Assembly (NCBI GenBank): GCA_946188395.1
Contig: CAMHUU010000027.1
Span: 1-33,213 of the forward strand
Origin: an uncultured Prevotellaceae bacterium
GTDB lineage: Bacteria; Bacteroidota; Bacteroidia; Bacteroidales; Bacteroidaceae
Length of the DNA stretch: 33,213 bases
Reading direction: 5' to 3'
Below, piece by piece: positions 1 to 7,727 of the stretch; the first letter of the stretch is position 1; each line of letters begins with the position of its first letter. The notes under the pieces are model-generated. The model saw nothing but the letters and a program-made list of their open reading frames with translations, was not told the DNA's origin and did no database searches. A program made the position numbers and the translations under genes.

Positions 1-126
1 AGATACAAAATAATTCATAATGCATAATGCATAATTCATAATTTTTATGTTTCTTAACGGAGGATTGTGCCCGGCATTGCAATACTCTATCCGTCCTTGT
101 TTTAGGTCGTACATGCAGATGAACAT
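1..126 (-). pseudogene. Probable remnant of a SpoIIE/PP2C-type phosphatase, runs off the window
   Basis: Read on the minus strand from the ATG at 126, an open frame runs to the window edge and contains IEYCNAGHNPPLR. This closely matches the YCNAGHNPP motif in the C-terminal half of SpoIIE/RsbU-type PP2C serine phosphatases. The frame is closed upstream by a stop at 181-183, so the sensor region and first half of the catalytic domain are missing. A canonical promoter-like element lies immediately upstream instead. After the motif the frame enters a 7-bp AT-rich repeat (16-43), which is normally intergenic here. I infer a 5'-truncated remnant. It could also continue leftwards with the repeat as an in-frame loop insertion, which the window cannot settle. 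Confidence 0.42.
16..43. repeat. 7-bp AT-rich tandem repeat, four units
   Basis: Four exact 7-bp units, CATAATG twice then CATAATT twice. It belongs with the other short-period arrays found at gene junctions in this window. Confidence 0.7.
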
Positions 127-138
127 GGTGACAAGCCG

Positions 139-170
139 CAAAGGTACGAAAAATAAGCGAGTCACCCAAA
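139..170 (-). promoter_or_regulatory. Bacteroidales-type promoter
   Basis: On the minus strand a -33 TTTG (167-170) is followed after 20 bp by TACCTTTG (139-146), matching the TTTG/TAnnTTTG consensus. The predicted transcript start would be only a few bases before the ATG at 126 of the phosphatase remnant. Confidence 0.5.
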
Positions 171-290
171 TCACCCAAATTCAAACTTGCAACTAATTGA
201 TAATCAGTATACAAAATTTTAATTGACAAAAATCGACGAAGTCAGGAAATAGCACACACACAACAAACTACTATGCATATATAACCAATG

Positions 291-318
291 AGGCCCGAGC
301 TTGTTGCCCGGGCCTTTT
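291..318. terminator. GC-rich hairpin with short T tract
   Basis: GGCCCG (292-297) pairs with CGGGCC (309-314) around an 11-nt loop and is followed by TTTT on the plus strand. The only adjacent gene is the HU-like gene on the minus strand, ending about 70 bp away, so it may serve that transcript, although the T tract favours plus-strand transcription. Confidence 0.5.
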
Positions 319-386
319 GGTTCGTTTCATGACTTGTCGAGGTGGAGCTGCCGTGCCTCTTAATCTGAGTATCTCATGCGACGTTG

Positions 387-788
387 TTATTCGTCCGATA
401 GGGCGTTTTTGTCCTTTTCGAAGGTGATGCCTTCGTAGAGGGGCTGGGTGCCTTCGTAGCTTTCGGGGATGAAGTGGAGGCGGACGCCGCGAATGTGCTT
501 CTTGGCACGGAAGGTCTTGGGATCGTCCACCTTGTCGCTCTCTATTTCGAGCTTCATCAGTCCGAAGTCCCTCAAACGCACCTTGTCGCCCATCTGCAGA
601 TGACGGCGGACCGTTTCAGCTACCGTCATCATCATACCTTCGAGGACACCGCCGCTGATGCTCATGTGTCTGGCGGCTTCATCGAATAGCTGGCGACTCT
701 CAATGGTCTGGTTATGAACGGCTACCGCCTTGTATTTGCCGTAGTTCTTGAGCGTGGGCTTCGTTTCTTTCTTAATTTTGTATCTCAT
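387..788 (-). CDS. HU-related DNA-binding protein
   Basis: A 133-residue basic protein. The central part (about residues 20-110) has the order of an HU/IHF fold: helices rich in MSISGGVLEGMMMTVAETVRRHL, then a LRDFGLMKLEIES strand region. The family is the HU-related group of Bacteroidales (often annotated 'DNA-binding protein, histone-like'), longer than classical 90-residue HU and bearing an N-terminal extension KIKKETKPTLKNYGKYKAV. It is expected to bind and bend DNA in the cytoplasm. It is transcribed away from the primase-helicase gene, across a spacer packed with helically phased repeats, which makes that spacer a plausible target. The start is the ATG at 788. Low similarity to E. coli HU leaves the target unknown. 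Confidence 0.8.
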   Translation of the reverse strand: MRYKIKKETKPTLKNYGKYKAVAVHNQTIESRQLFDEAARHMSISGGVLEGMMMTVAETVRRHLQMGDKVRLRDFGLMKLEIESDKVDDPKTFRAKKHIRGVRLHFIPESYEGTQPLYEGITFEKDKNALSDE

Positions 789-817
789 ATTCGTTAGTCT
801 TTATTAATTTGTCTATG

Positions 818-849
818 CAAAGATACGCACTTTATTCTGAAATACCCAA
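818..849 (-). promoter_or_regulatory. Promoter of the HU-like gene
   Basis: Minus-strand TATCTTTG (818-825) matches TAnnTTTG, with TTG (847-849) 21 bp upstream. It lies about 30 bp before the ATG at 788. Confidence 0.55.
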
Positions 850-950
850 CAAATCGCCTTTTTTCTTTGATTTCCAACTACTTCTCTGTTCCTACAATGT
901 TGTTATTCGACAAATTTTGAATAGCAATAGTTGGTAATTAGCGTTTTACA

Positions 951-1065
951 TCCACTAAATATATGTATATTGCTTATATTGAGGGATTTAGGCAAAAAGT
1001 TAGGTCCACTAAACATCCACTATACCTCCACTTATCCTCCACTATACCTCCACTAACGCTCCACC
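951..1065. repeat. Left 11-bp TCCACT array with an outlying copy
   Basis: TCCACT begins at 1005, 1016, 1027, 1038 and 1049, and a variant TCCACC at 1060, so the spacing is exactly 11 bp for six units. A separate copy lies at 951, 54 bp outward. The sequence is the reverse complement of the AGTGGA array at 1459-1598. No convincing gene lies in 789-1695; this array is one of several ordered elements there. Confidence 0.93.
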
Positions 1066-1084
1066 AATTGACCCGTTTTTTGCG

Positions 1085-1177
1085 CCGTCCGGAGAATTTC
1101 TATGCTCCGTCCGAAGAATTTCTGCGCTCCGTCCGAAGAATTTCTGCGCTCCGTCCGAAGAATTTCTGCGCGCCGCC
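1085..1177. repeat. 22-bp direct repeat array
   Basis: Units start at 1085, 1107, 1129 and 1151, with a partial fifth at 1173, all exactly 22 bp apart. The core reads CCGTCCGAAGAATTTCTG. The first unit has GAGAATTT, which is also found in each half of the nearby 18-bp palindromes. The period is twice that of the flanking 11-bp arrays. Confidence 0.93.
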
Positions 1178-1256
1178 CTAATACTTGTACTACGAGGTTA
1201 GGGGTAGCGCACATGAAAGATAGGACATAGAAGGAGACTGGTTAATGGAAGCAGAC

Positions 1257-1274
1257 AAATTCTCTAGAGAATTT
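1257..1274. repeat. 18-bp perfect palindrome, copy 1
   Basis: AAATTCTCTAGAGAATTT is a perfect 18-bp palindrome whose centre is about 8 bp from the symmetry centre of the two inverted 11-bp arrays (about 1273). It looks like a dimeric protein-binding site. Confidence 0.9.
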
Positions 1275-1321
1275 TGGCGAAAGGTACGGGGTAAAGATTG
1301 TTTAGTCCTAGGGTAAGGGCA

Positions 1322-1339
1322 AAATTCTCTAGAGAATTT
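1322..1339. repeat. 18-bp perfect palindrome, copy 2
   Basis: This is identical to the copy at 1257-1274 and lies 65 bp downstream centre to centre. A repeated AGGTACGGG (1282-1290 and 1391-1399) brackets the second copy. Confidence 0.9.
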
Positions 1340-1458
1340 AGAAGGAAAGATTAGGATAAAATTATGCAAATACGTAATCAAAGATGCGCTAGGTACGGGC
1401 AAGAGATGCAGAAACGACGGAGAAGTGGTGGAGAAATAATGGAGGATGGTGTATGTCG

Positions 1459-1598
1459 AGTGGAGGATTAGTGGAGGTTTAGTGGAGGATTAGTGGAGGT
1501 TTAGTGGAGGATTAGTGGAGGTTTAGTGGAGGTTAAGTGGATGACGAATTCATCAGAAATCTCTTTATTTAAAGGAAATATCGGCATTTTAGTGGAGG
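1459..1598. repeat. Right 11-bp AGTGGA array with an outlying copy
   Basis: AGTGGA begins at 1459, 1470, 1481, 1492, 1503, 1514, 1525 and 1536, exactly 11 bp apart for eight units. The units alternate between AGTGGAGGATT and AGTGGAGGTTT, giving a 22-bp higher order. One further AGTGGAGG lies at 1591, 55 bp outward, which is five periods. The array is inverted relative to 951-1065. Confidence 0.94.
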
Positions 1599-1633
1599 TA
1601 AATTCGGAAAACAACAATTTTTCGGCAGAAATA

Positions 1634-1665
1634 TTTGCAGATTTCTTCGAAATTCCGTATATTTG
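1634..1665 (+). promoter_or_regulatory. Promoter of the primase-helicase gene
   Basis: TTTG (1634-1637), 20 bp, then TATATTTG (1658-1665). It lies just inside the right-hand repeat array and about 30 bp before the chosen ATG at 1696, so a repeat-bound protein could influence it. Confidence 0.65.
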
Positions 1666-1695
1666 CAGTCTGAAAATAATACGAACCTGAAAACA

Positions 1696-3825
1696 ATGAC
1701 AAACAACATGAAAGTAACACTACTGAAATTTGCACGCAAGAGAGAGGTGATCAACCGTGTCGAGATGGACCAGTTGGCTGAGATGATACGCGAGAATCCG
1801 GAGAAGCAGCGCATATTCACCCTGCGACTGCACTATGGACTGATGCAGCCTCAGCGACTGGAGGACGGTCGCATCCTGCTGAACAAGCAGAGCGTATTGA
1901 ACCTGCCGCGCGTCTGTCTGGCCGCAGAATGCATCATCCGCAAGGAGCAGGTGCGATTCCTGAACTACAACAAACTGGTAGTGCTCGAGGTGAACGGGCT
2001 GAAAACATATGAGGAGGCTGTGGCCATCAGGAATCAGGTGGCCCGTATGGACGAGACGATGATGGCCTTCCTGGGGGCATCGGGCATGAGTGTGAAGATT
2101 GTGTGCCGAGGAGAGATGTTCCAAGAGGAGAATCTGCCAATGAAAGAGGCTGCTGTACGTCAGTTCCATAAGAACCTCTACGAGACGGCGCGCAGGGCCT
2201 ATCAGAACCAGTTCCAGATTGACATTGAGTATCTGGAACCGCTGTTGGAGCGCACGGTCTATGTGAGTGCCGACCCTGAGATGTACTATAATCCCAAGGC
2301 TCGTCCCTTCAAGGCCGATGCCAAGGAGCATACGCAGCCCGAACCGGCACCCATCTCCTGGGAGAGCGACAAGCTGATGCCTGGTCGCACCATCAAGCGC
2401 ACCTATCACTTCAACTGGGTGTTTATACTCCGTCATGTGCTGGGCAATACGATTGACGTGCCCGATGAGGACCGCCAGATGCAGATGTTGCAGCAGATAG
2501 CCCGACTGTCGCTGGAACAGGACATCCCGCTGAGTCACGCCCAGGGCATGACGCTGGAGCACCCCCTGTTCCACAACGACCCGGAACTGGTGAAGAACGT
2601 GTTTGCCACCACCTATGAGCCAGGCCTGATAGAGGAGTACCGCAAGAAGCACAAGCTGAAGCCGCTGAAGAGCGTGCCCGACGAGCTGATACAGACCATG
2701 CGGACGGAAATATTCCTGAACAGCCACTTCGACATGCGAAAAAACCTGATGACCGGGGTGGCAGAGTATCGCATGAAATACGCTGAGGATCAGACGTTTA
2801 AGCCACTGACTGAGGAGGTGCGCAACGATATGACCCTGCAAGCCGTAGAACTGGGCATCAAGGGCTGGGACCAGAATGTGAACCGTTTTATCGACTCCAC
2901 CCGCATCGAGCAGTACGACCCTGTGAATTCGTGGCTCGACAAGCTGCCCGAATGGGACGGCCAGGACAGGATTACGGAACTCGCAAAACGAGTTCCCACC
3001 GAGCAGCCACACTGGGAGAAGTACTTGAGGATGTGGCTTGTGGGTATGGTGGCCCAATGGCGCGAGAGCGATAAACAGCTGACAGGCAATGCGTTAACAC
3101 CGTTGCTGATAGGTCGGCAGGGTTGCGGAAAGACGCGTTTCTGCAAGATACTGATGCCGCCAGAGTTGCGCGACTACTACAACGACAAGCTGAACTTCAA
3201 GAACGAGTTCGACCTGAACATCGCGCTGACGTCGTTTGCGCTGATTAACATCGACGAGTTCGACAAGACCACGCCCTCGCAGCAAATCGTACTGAAATAC
3301 CTGTTGTCGTCGAGCGACGTGAAGTTCCGACCGCCCTACGGCAAGACCATTAAGCAGTATCGCCGTTACACCTCGTTTATCGGCACCACCAACCAACTGC
3401 AGCCCCTGGTGGACCCCACCGGCTCAAGGCGTTTCGTCTGTGTCGGTGTGACGGGCAACATCAACTTCGAGGACAACCTCGACCATCGCCAACTCTATGC
3501 CCAGGCCCTCCACCTATTCAATAATGGTGAACGTTTCTGGCTCAACGATGACGAAATCAGCACCTTGCTCGACGAGAACGAGCCTTACCAGAAGACGGTA
3601 GACCTGGTGGAGATGATCAGCGAGACCTTCGGCAATCCGAAGGATGGCGAGGGCCGTTGGTGGAGTTCCAGCGAAATACTGGCCCACTTCGGCAGTATCT
3701 ACAGCTATTTTGACCCCAAGAAGGCCACTCCCACCACGTTGGGCAAGGCGATGAACAACCACCGCTTCAGTTTCAAGAACCGCCGACTGAGCAACAGCAC
3801 GGAATACTGGTTGGAAGAGAAATAA
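1696..3825 (+). CDS. VirE/VapE-type primase-helicase (BT4734-like N-terminus, DUF3874 C-terminus)
   Basis: A 709-residue protein. The N-terminal ~230 residues resemble the BT4734-like domain of Bacteroidales VirE proteins, including the SVKIVCRG and DPEMYYNPKARPF blocks, and are thought to be primase-like. The middle is a virulence-associated-E AAA+/SF3-like ATPase: Walker A GRQGCGKT at 473-480, Walker B INIDEFD around 517-523, a TTN sensor, then GSRRF as candidate arginine finger. The last ~100 residues fit DUF3874. Such proteins are associated with mobile elements and satellites and are inferred to act in DNA replication. A TTG at 1663 lies inside the -7 box, so the ATG at 1696 is preferred (1708 is possible). 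It diverges from an HU-like gene across a repeat-rich spacer. No integrase or relaxase is visible in the window. Confidence 0.87.
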   Translation: MTNNMKVTLLKFARKREVINRVEMDQLAEMIRENPEKQRIFTLRLHYGLMQPQRLEDGRILLNKQSVLNLPRVCLAAECIIRKEQVRFLNYNKLVVLEVNGLKTYEEAVAIRNQVARMDETMMAFLGASGMSVKIVCRGEMFQEENLPMKEAAVRQFHKNLYETARRAYQNQFQIDIEYLEPLLERTVYVSADPEMYYNPKARPFKADAKEHTQPEPAPISWESDKLMPGRTIKRTYHFNWVFILRHVLGNTIDVPDEDRQMQMLQQIARLSLEQDIPLSHAQGMTLEHPLFHNDPELVKNVFATTYEPGLIEEYRKKHKLKPLKSVPDELIQTMRTEIFLNSHFDMRKNLMTGVAEYRMKYAEDQTFKPLTEEVRNDMTLQAVELGIKGWDQNVNRFIDSTRIEQYDPVNSWLDKLPEWDGQDRITELAKRVPTEQPHWEKYLRMWLVGMVAQWRESDKQLTGNALTPLLIGRQGCGKTRFCKILMPPELRDYYNDKLNFKNEFDLNIALTSFALINIDEFDKTTPSQQIVLKYLLSSSDVKFRPPYGKTIKQYRRYTSFIGTTNQLQPLVDPTGSRRFVCVGVTGNINFEDNLDHRQLYAQALHLFNNGERFWLNDDEISTLLDENEPYQKTVDLVEMISETFGNPKDGEGRWWSSSEILAHFGSIYSYFDPKKATPTTLGKAMNNHRFSFKNRRLSNSTEYWLEEK

Positions 3826-3838
3826 GGCCCGTCCTATT

Positions 3839-5197
3839 TCACGATGCCAGCTTCCTCATCCATCCTCCATGGAACAGGCGGGCGAGGAAGATGAGTCCTC
3901 GGAACGAAAGTTCAATGGCCATAGCGGTCCACACACCGGGCAGTCCGTAGGTGCCAGCGAGGACGGCAGCCAACGTCAGGCGCACACCCCACATCGACAA
4001 CAGGCTCATAATGGCCGGTTTCAGCGTGTCGCCTGCTCCGACGAAGACTCCGTTACAAACGATGGCAGCGGCGAACATCGGTTCGGCAAAGGCCTCTATG
4101 CGCAGACACTTCGCACCCACCGCGATAATCTCGTCGACAGGCGTCATCAGCGACATCAGTTCGAGCGCGAAGACATACATCAGCAGTCCCATGAGCGTCA
4201 TAACCAGCATGCCCAGTCCTACCGACATGCCGGCAAACTGACGCGTCAATGCCCGTTTTCCTGCTCCGAAACTCTGTCCCACCAGCGTCGTGGCAGCCTC
4301 AGCTATGCCAAAGCCCGGCATGTAGCACAGGCTTTCGACGGTAATCGCCAACGAGTGTGCCGCAATGGCGACGGTTCCCAATGGCGCCACGATGAGTGTG
4401 CTGACCACCTGTGCCGAGCCCATCAGCATGTGCTGCAATCCCATGGGCGCGCCAATTTTGAAGGCATTACCCACAATGTCTGCCTGTGGTTTGAACTTGT
4501 CCCACGACAAGGGCACACTATCATGTCCAGGAATTTTCCTGCCACGCAGTATTCCCAGCATCTCCGAGCGGTAAAGCAGGAAATACAGCATCAATGCGGC
4601 CGTAATCATCATGGCCAGTCCGGTACCAATAGCTGCTCCCGCCACACCCATATCGAATATATATATAAATAGGTAGTTGAACACCACGTCCATCACGCAC
4701 ATATTGATGTTCAGCATCGAGGGAATCTTCATGTTGCCCGAACACTTCAGCATCGAGCCTGCCAGACCTTCCATCTGGAAGAAGATGCCGGCCAGACTAA
4801 AGATGGCAAAATAGAGCGTAGCGTCGTGAGCTATTTCCTCCGTACCACCCAGCCAATAGGGTAACGGCACGCTGATGGCAAGCGCTATCACCGTCATCAT
4901 CAGACTCCACAAGGCACAACACACCAGTGACTGCCGCAGCACTCGCTGGGCACGTTTAAAGTCGTTGGCACCCACGGCATGGGCTACCTGAACCGAGAAG
5001 CCCATATTTGCCGCCGAGGCCAGTCCGCCCATCAGCCATCCCGTGGTTTCCACGATACCGATAGCCGCCGAGGCCTTTGCACCGAGATGTCCCACCATCG
5101 AGGCATCGATGAAGAACATGACGGTGGCCGAAATCTGCGCCAGAATCGAGGGGATACTCAGGCTGACAATCAGCCTGAGTTTCTCGCCCCGTGTCAT
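3839..5197 (-). CDS. MATE-family multidrug/cation antiporter
   Basis: A 452-residue polytopic inner-membrane protein with about 12 hydrophobic segments in two halves, the MATE architecture. MATE signatures include the N-terminal SIPSILAQISATVMFFIDAS stretch and the SFGAGKR loop midway. It is predicted to export drugs or metabolites using Na+ or H+ gradients; the substrate is unknown. The start is uncertain: the frame stays open upstream to a stop at 5264-5266 and reads KKDLLAYIREGRE, which resembles the usual N-terminus of Bacteroidales MATE proteins, but it has no ATG. A non-ATG start or an annotation start at 5197 are both possible. It lies downstream of the alpha-galactosidase gene, separated by an 8-bp repeat array, so read-through is likely. 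It converges with the primase-helicase gene 13 bp away. Confidence 0.88.
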   Translation of the reverse strand: MTRGEKLRLIVSLSIPSILAQISATVMFFIDASMVGHLGAKASAAIGIVETTGWLMGGLASAANMGFSVQVAHAVGANDFKRAQRVLRQSLVCCALWSLMMTVIALAISVPLPYWLGGTEEIAHDATLYFAIFSLAGIFFQMEGLAGSMLKCSGNMKIPSMLNINMCVMDVVFNYLFIYIFDMGVAGAAIGTGLAMMITAALMLYFLLYRSEMLGILRGRKIPGHDSVPLSWDKFKPQADIVGNAFKIGAPMGLQHMLMGSAQVVSTLIVAPLGTVAIAAHSLAITVESLCYMPGFGIAEAATTLVGQSFGAGKRALTRQFAGMSVGLGMLVMTLMGLLMYVFALELMSLMTPVDEIIAVGAKCLRIEAFAEPMFAAAIVCNGVFVGAGDTLKPAIMSLLSMWGVRLTLAAVLAGTYGLPGVWTAMAIELSFRGLIFLARLFHGGWMRKLAS

Positions 5198-5247
5198 CTC
5201 GCGACCCTCGCGGATGTAGGCCAGGAGGTCTTTCTTTTCTTTTTTCG

Positions 5248-5311
5248 TGATTTCGATATTTCGTTATTACGTTATAACGCTTTTACGTTATTACGGGATT
5301 ACGTTATTCCG
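5248..5311 (-). repeat. 8-bp tandem array at the galactosidase-MATE junction
   Basis: Eight consecutive units of exactly 8 bp, on the minus strand all beginning CG: CGGAATAA, CGTAATCC, CGTAATAA and variants. The TAA stop of the alpha-galactosidase gene is the end of the first unit. The same unit family recurs at 12523, 16759 and 27764. Confidence 0.88.
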
Positions 5312-7502
5312 CCTCCAGCAACAAGACTCGGCTCGACCAGTCCGTCTTCTTGTTCCACTCCGTATCGTTGCGGTACGGCATTTCCAGTCCGCGACTCATC
5401 AGATAGGCTCCGCTGTACGCCTTGCCCTCGCAATCCAACGGCTTCACGTCGATGCGGTTCAGCTCGCGGACCTTATACATCTTGTTGGGATTCAGACCGG
5501 CCATACGGACACGCGGCAGGTGCTCGTCCTGGAATGACTCCGTCTTCCACCAATAGAACACAGCCTTGTCCTGTTCGTCGGAAACATACATCAGCGATGC
5601 CAGTCCCTTGCGGTCGTAGGGTGACATGAGGCGGTAGATGTTGCCAAACTGCACGATGGGACGAATCTGCTTATACTCCTTGATGGCCTTGCGGCACAGC
5701 TCCTTCTCGTCGTCGGTCATATTCTTGGGCTGAATCTCCATACCCAGTCTGCCGCTCATGGCCACATCGATACGGAACTTCAGCGACGTCGTGCGGAACA
5801 CCGTATGGTTGGGCGTTGCCGAGATGTGAGAGGCCATAGCAATGGCTGGGAAGAAATAACTGGTTCCCCACTGCATGTAGATGCGCTGCAGGGCGTCTGT
5901 ATTGTCGCTCACCCAGAACTCGTCGAAGTAAGGCAGCACACCCCAGTTGGCGCGTCCCCCACCCGATGCACAGGCCTGGATGGTCAGTTCGGGATATTTT
6001 TCGCGAATGCGCTGGCATACCTTTTCGAAACCGCGGTGGTACTCGATGTACAGGTGGCTCTGCTCGTTCATCGTCAAATACTGCGAGCCGTGATTCAGTA
6101 TGGGCATGTTGGCGTCCCACTTAATGTAGTCAATCTCGGGATACTTCGTCATCAGGTTGTCGACGACAGAGAACACGAAGTCCTGCACCTTGGGATTCGA
6201 GAGGTCGAGCACGACCTGCGTACCGCCTCGTCCCAGTACGGGTTCGCGCTTCGGGGCCTTCACTATCCAGTCGGGGTGCTGCTCGTACAACTCCGAGACG
6301 CTGTTCGACATCTCGGGCTCTATCCAGATACCGAACTTCACACCATTCTTACGGGCATCACGCAACAAGCCTTCGATGCCTTCAGGAAGTTTGTTCTTAT
6401 CGACCACCCAGTCGCCCAGCGACGAGTTATCGGTCTTGCGGGGATACTTGTCGCCAAACCATCCGTCGTCCATCACAAACAGCTCGCCACCCATCGAGGC
6501 AATGTCAGCCATCATCTGGTCCATGCCTTTCTGGTTGATATCGAAGTAGACGCCCTCCCACGAGTTCAACAGAATCTTGCGTTCCTTGTTGCCGTGAGCC
6601 AGCATATACTTACGGCCCCACTTATGGAAATTACGCGACACGCCGGACAGTCCGTCATTCGAGAAGCTCAGCGCCACCTTCGGTGTAACGAACGTCTCGC
6701 CCTTCTTCAGGTGGTATTCCGAATTGTCTTCGTTGATGCCGGCAAAGAAGTAGTGGTAGTCCGTGTCATCGGTCACCACCTTCAATCGGTAGTTGCCGCT
6801 GTAGCACAGGGCGGCACCGATGACCTGTCCCTGATTCTCCTGAGCCTTGCCATTCAGCGAGAACATCACTTCGCCATGACTTGTATGAGCATTACGTGTA
6901 CCGTCCTTATTCACTATTTGTTTCTGCCCAGGGGTCAGCGGCTCTTCTACCAAACGGCCTTCGTTGGCCCACGAACCATAAAAACTCGACATCCACACGT
7001 CGCCTCTGCGAATGGGTAGCACAGCCGAGGCAAACGTCGTCAGCGCGACGGGTTGCTTCTCCTGGTTGGTCACCTCCGTCCACGTGGTAATCATGTCGAC
7101 GTCCTGATAGGCCAGATAGCACAACTTAACGGTAATGGGGTAAACAGGATCTTTCATCGTGATTTCCGTCAGCTGACCCTCGTCGGCAGTCAGCCGCTCT
7201 ACGCCGGTCACCACCAGCTGTGTCGACATATTGCCGTCCGCATGGCGCATGGCCAGTGCCGCATCCGCCGGACAGTTCATGCCGTAGGCGGGATAAGCGT
7301 CCATTCGTCCATTGCGGGGAGCCTGCAGGTGTTGTAACTCCTGGGCGTTCAAACGCTGTCCGAAATACACATACTGGGGCAGTCTGCCCTGTTCCACGTC
7401 GAGCACCAGCGTCATCTGCTTCGTCTCGACCGTCACCTGCTCTGCCCTACCGGTCATTGCCGTCAAGCACAGCATTGCTGCAATCATCAGTTTTCTGTTC
7501 AT
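5304..7502 (-). CDS. Secreted GH36 alpha-galactosidase
   Basis: A 732-residue protein with a signal peptide (MNRKLMIAAMLCLTAMTGRA, about residues 1-20), so it should act in the periplasm or at the cell surface. It hydrolyses terminal alpha-1,6-galactose, as in raffinose, melibiose or galactomannan side chains. GH36 catalytic blocks are present: YIKWDANMP with the likely nucleophile D463, and WVSDNTDAL with the likely acid/base D533, preceded by ASGGGR. The length fits full-length GH36 enzymes with an N-terminal beta-sandwich. It has its own promoter with overlapping inverted half-sites. No SusC/SusD pair is adjacent, so it is not visibly part of a polysaccharide utilization locus here. Confidence 0.92.
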   Translation of the reverse strand: MNRKLMIAAMLCLTAMTGRAEQVTVETKQMTLVLDVEQGRLPQYVYFGQRLNAQELQHLQAPRNGRMDAYPAYGMNCPADAALAMRHADGNMSTQLVVTGVERLTADEGQLTEITMKDPVYPITVKLCYLAYQDVDMITTWTEVTNQEKQPVALTTFASAVLPIRRGDVWMSSFYGSWANEGRLVEEPLTPGQKQIVNKDGTRNAHTSHGEVMFSLNGKAQENQGQVIGAALCYSGNYRLKVVTDDTDYHYFFAGINEDNSEYHLKKGETFVTPKVALSFSNDGLSGVSRNFHKWGRKYMLAHGNKERKILLNSWEGVYFDINQKGMDQMMADIASMGGELFVMDDGWFGDKYPRKTDNSSLGDWVVDKNKLPEGIEGLLRDARKNGVKFGIWIEPEMSNSVSELYEQHPDWIVKAPKREPVLGRGGTQVVLDLSNPKVQDFVFSVVDNLMTKYPEIDYIKWDANMPILNHGSQYLTMNEQSHLYIEYHRGFEKVCQRIREKYPELTIQACASGGGRANWGVLPYFDEFWVSDNTDALQRIYMQWGTSYFFPAIAMASHISATPNHTVFRTTSLKFRIDVAMSGRLGMEIQPKNMTDDEKELCRKAIKEYKQIRPIVQFGNIYRLMSPYDRKGLASLMYVSDEQDKAVFYWWKTESFQDEHLPRVRMAGLNPNKMYKVRELNRIDVKPLDCEGKAYSGAYLMSRGLEMPYRNDTEWNKKTDWSSRVLLLEAE

Positions 7503-7535
7503 ATATAAATCTTTTTAGTAGTTGGTCATGCCGTT

Positions 7536-7584
7536 TCAAATTGCAAAGGTAGTCATTTTATTTGAAACCATCAAATCCATTTGA
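7536..7584 (-). promoter_or_regulatory. Alpha-galactosidase promoter with candidate operator
   Basis: Minus-strand -33 TTTG (7572-7575), 20 bp, then TACCTTTG (7544-7551). TCAAAT/ATTTGA half-sites occur at 7536, 7560, 7571 and 7579. The last two form a 14-bp palindrome TCAAATCCATTTGA covering the -33 box, so a repressor or activator site is plausible. Confidence 0.6.
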
Positions 7585-7662
7585 ATGATTTATGCCAAGG
7601 AATGACAGAAAAGTGAAAAATAAAGGTCTGTTTGCGTACACGGCAAAAAAAGGGGGAATTAT

Positions 7663-7693
7663 TTTGCATTTCGCCCAATTCTTCGTAACTTTG
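7663..7693 (+). promoter_or_regulatory. Promoter of the SH3-domain protein gene
   Basis: TTTG (7663-7666), 19 bp, TAACTTTG (7686-7693): an exact consensus match about 34 bp before the ATG at 7728. Confidence 0.7.
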
Positions 7694-7727
7694 CCTGCGA
7701 AATCAATCTTAAACGCATTCATAGGTT

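Noticed and set aside
963..1181. A 72-codon plus-strand frame across the 11-bp and 22-bp arrays
   Set aside because: It merely reads through the repeats, has no promoter or family resemblance, and the 22-bp period is not a multiple of three, so the repeats are not built as a repeated peptide.
951..1598. CRISPR array
   Set aside because: Repeats are 6-8 bp in 11-bp steps or continuous 22-bp tandem units with no unique spacers of CRISPR size, and no cas genes are present.
1720..3057. A 445-codon minus-strand frame
   Set aside because: It is antisense to the primase-helicase gene, which has clear motifs; the opposite frame has no recognisable domain.
3869..4672. A 267-codon plus-strand frame
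   Set aside because: Antisense to the MATE transporter; rich in His, Gln and Arg as expected from reversed membrane-protein codons.
5805..7019. A 404-codon plus-strand frame
   Set aside because: Antisense to the GH36 alpha-galactosidase, which carries both catalytic motifs and a signal peptide.
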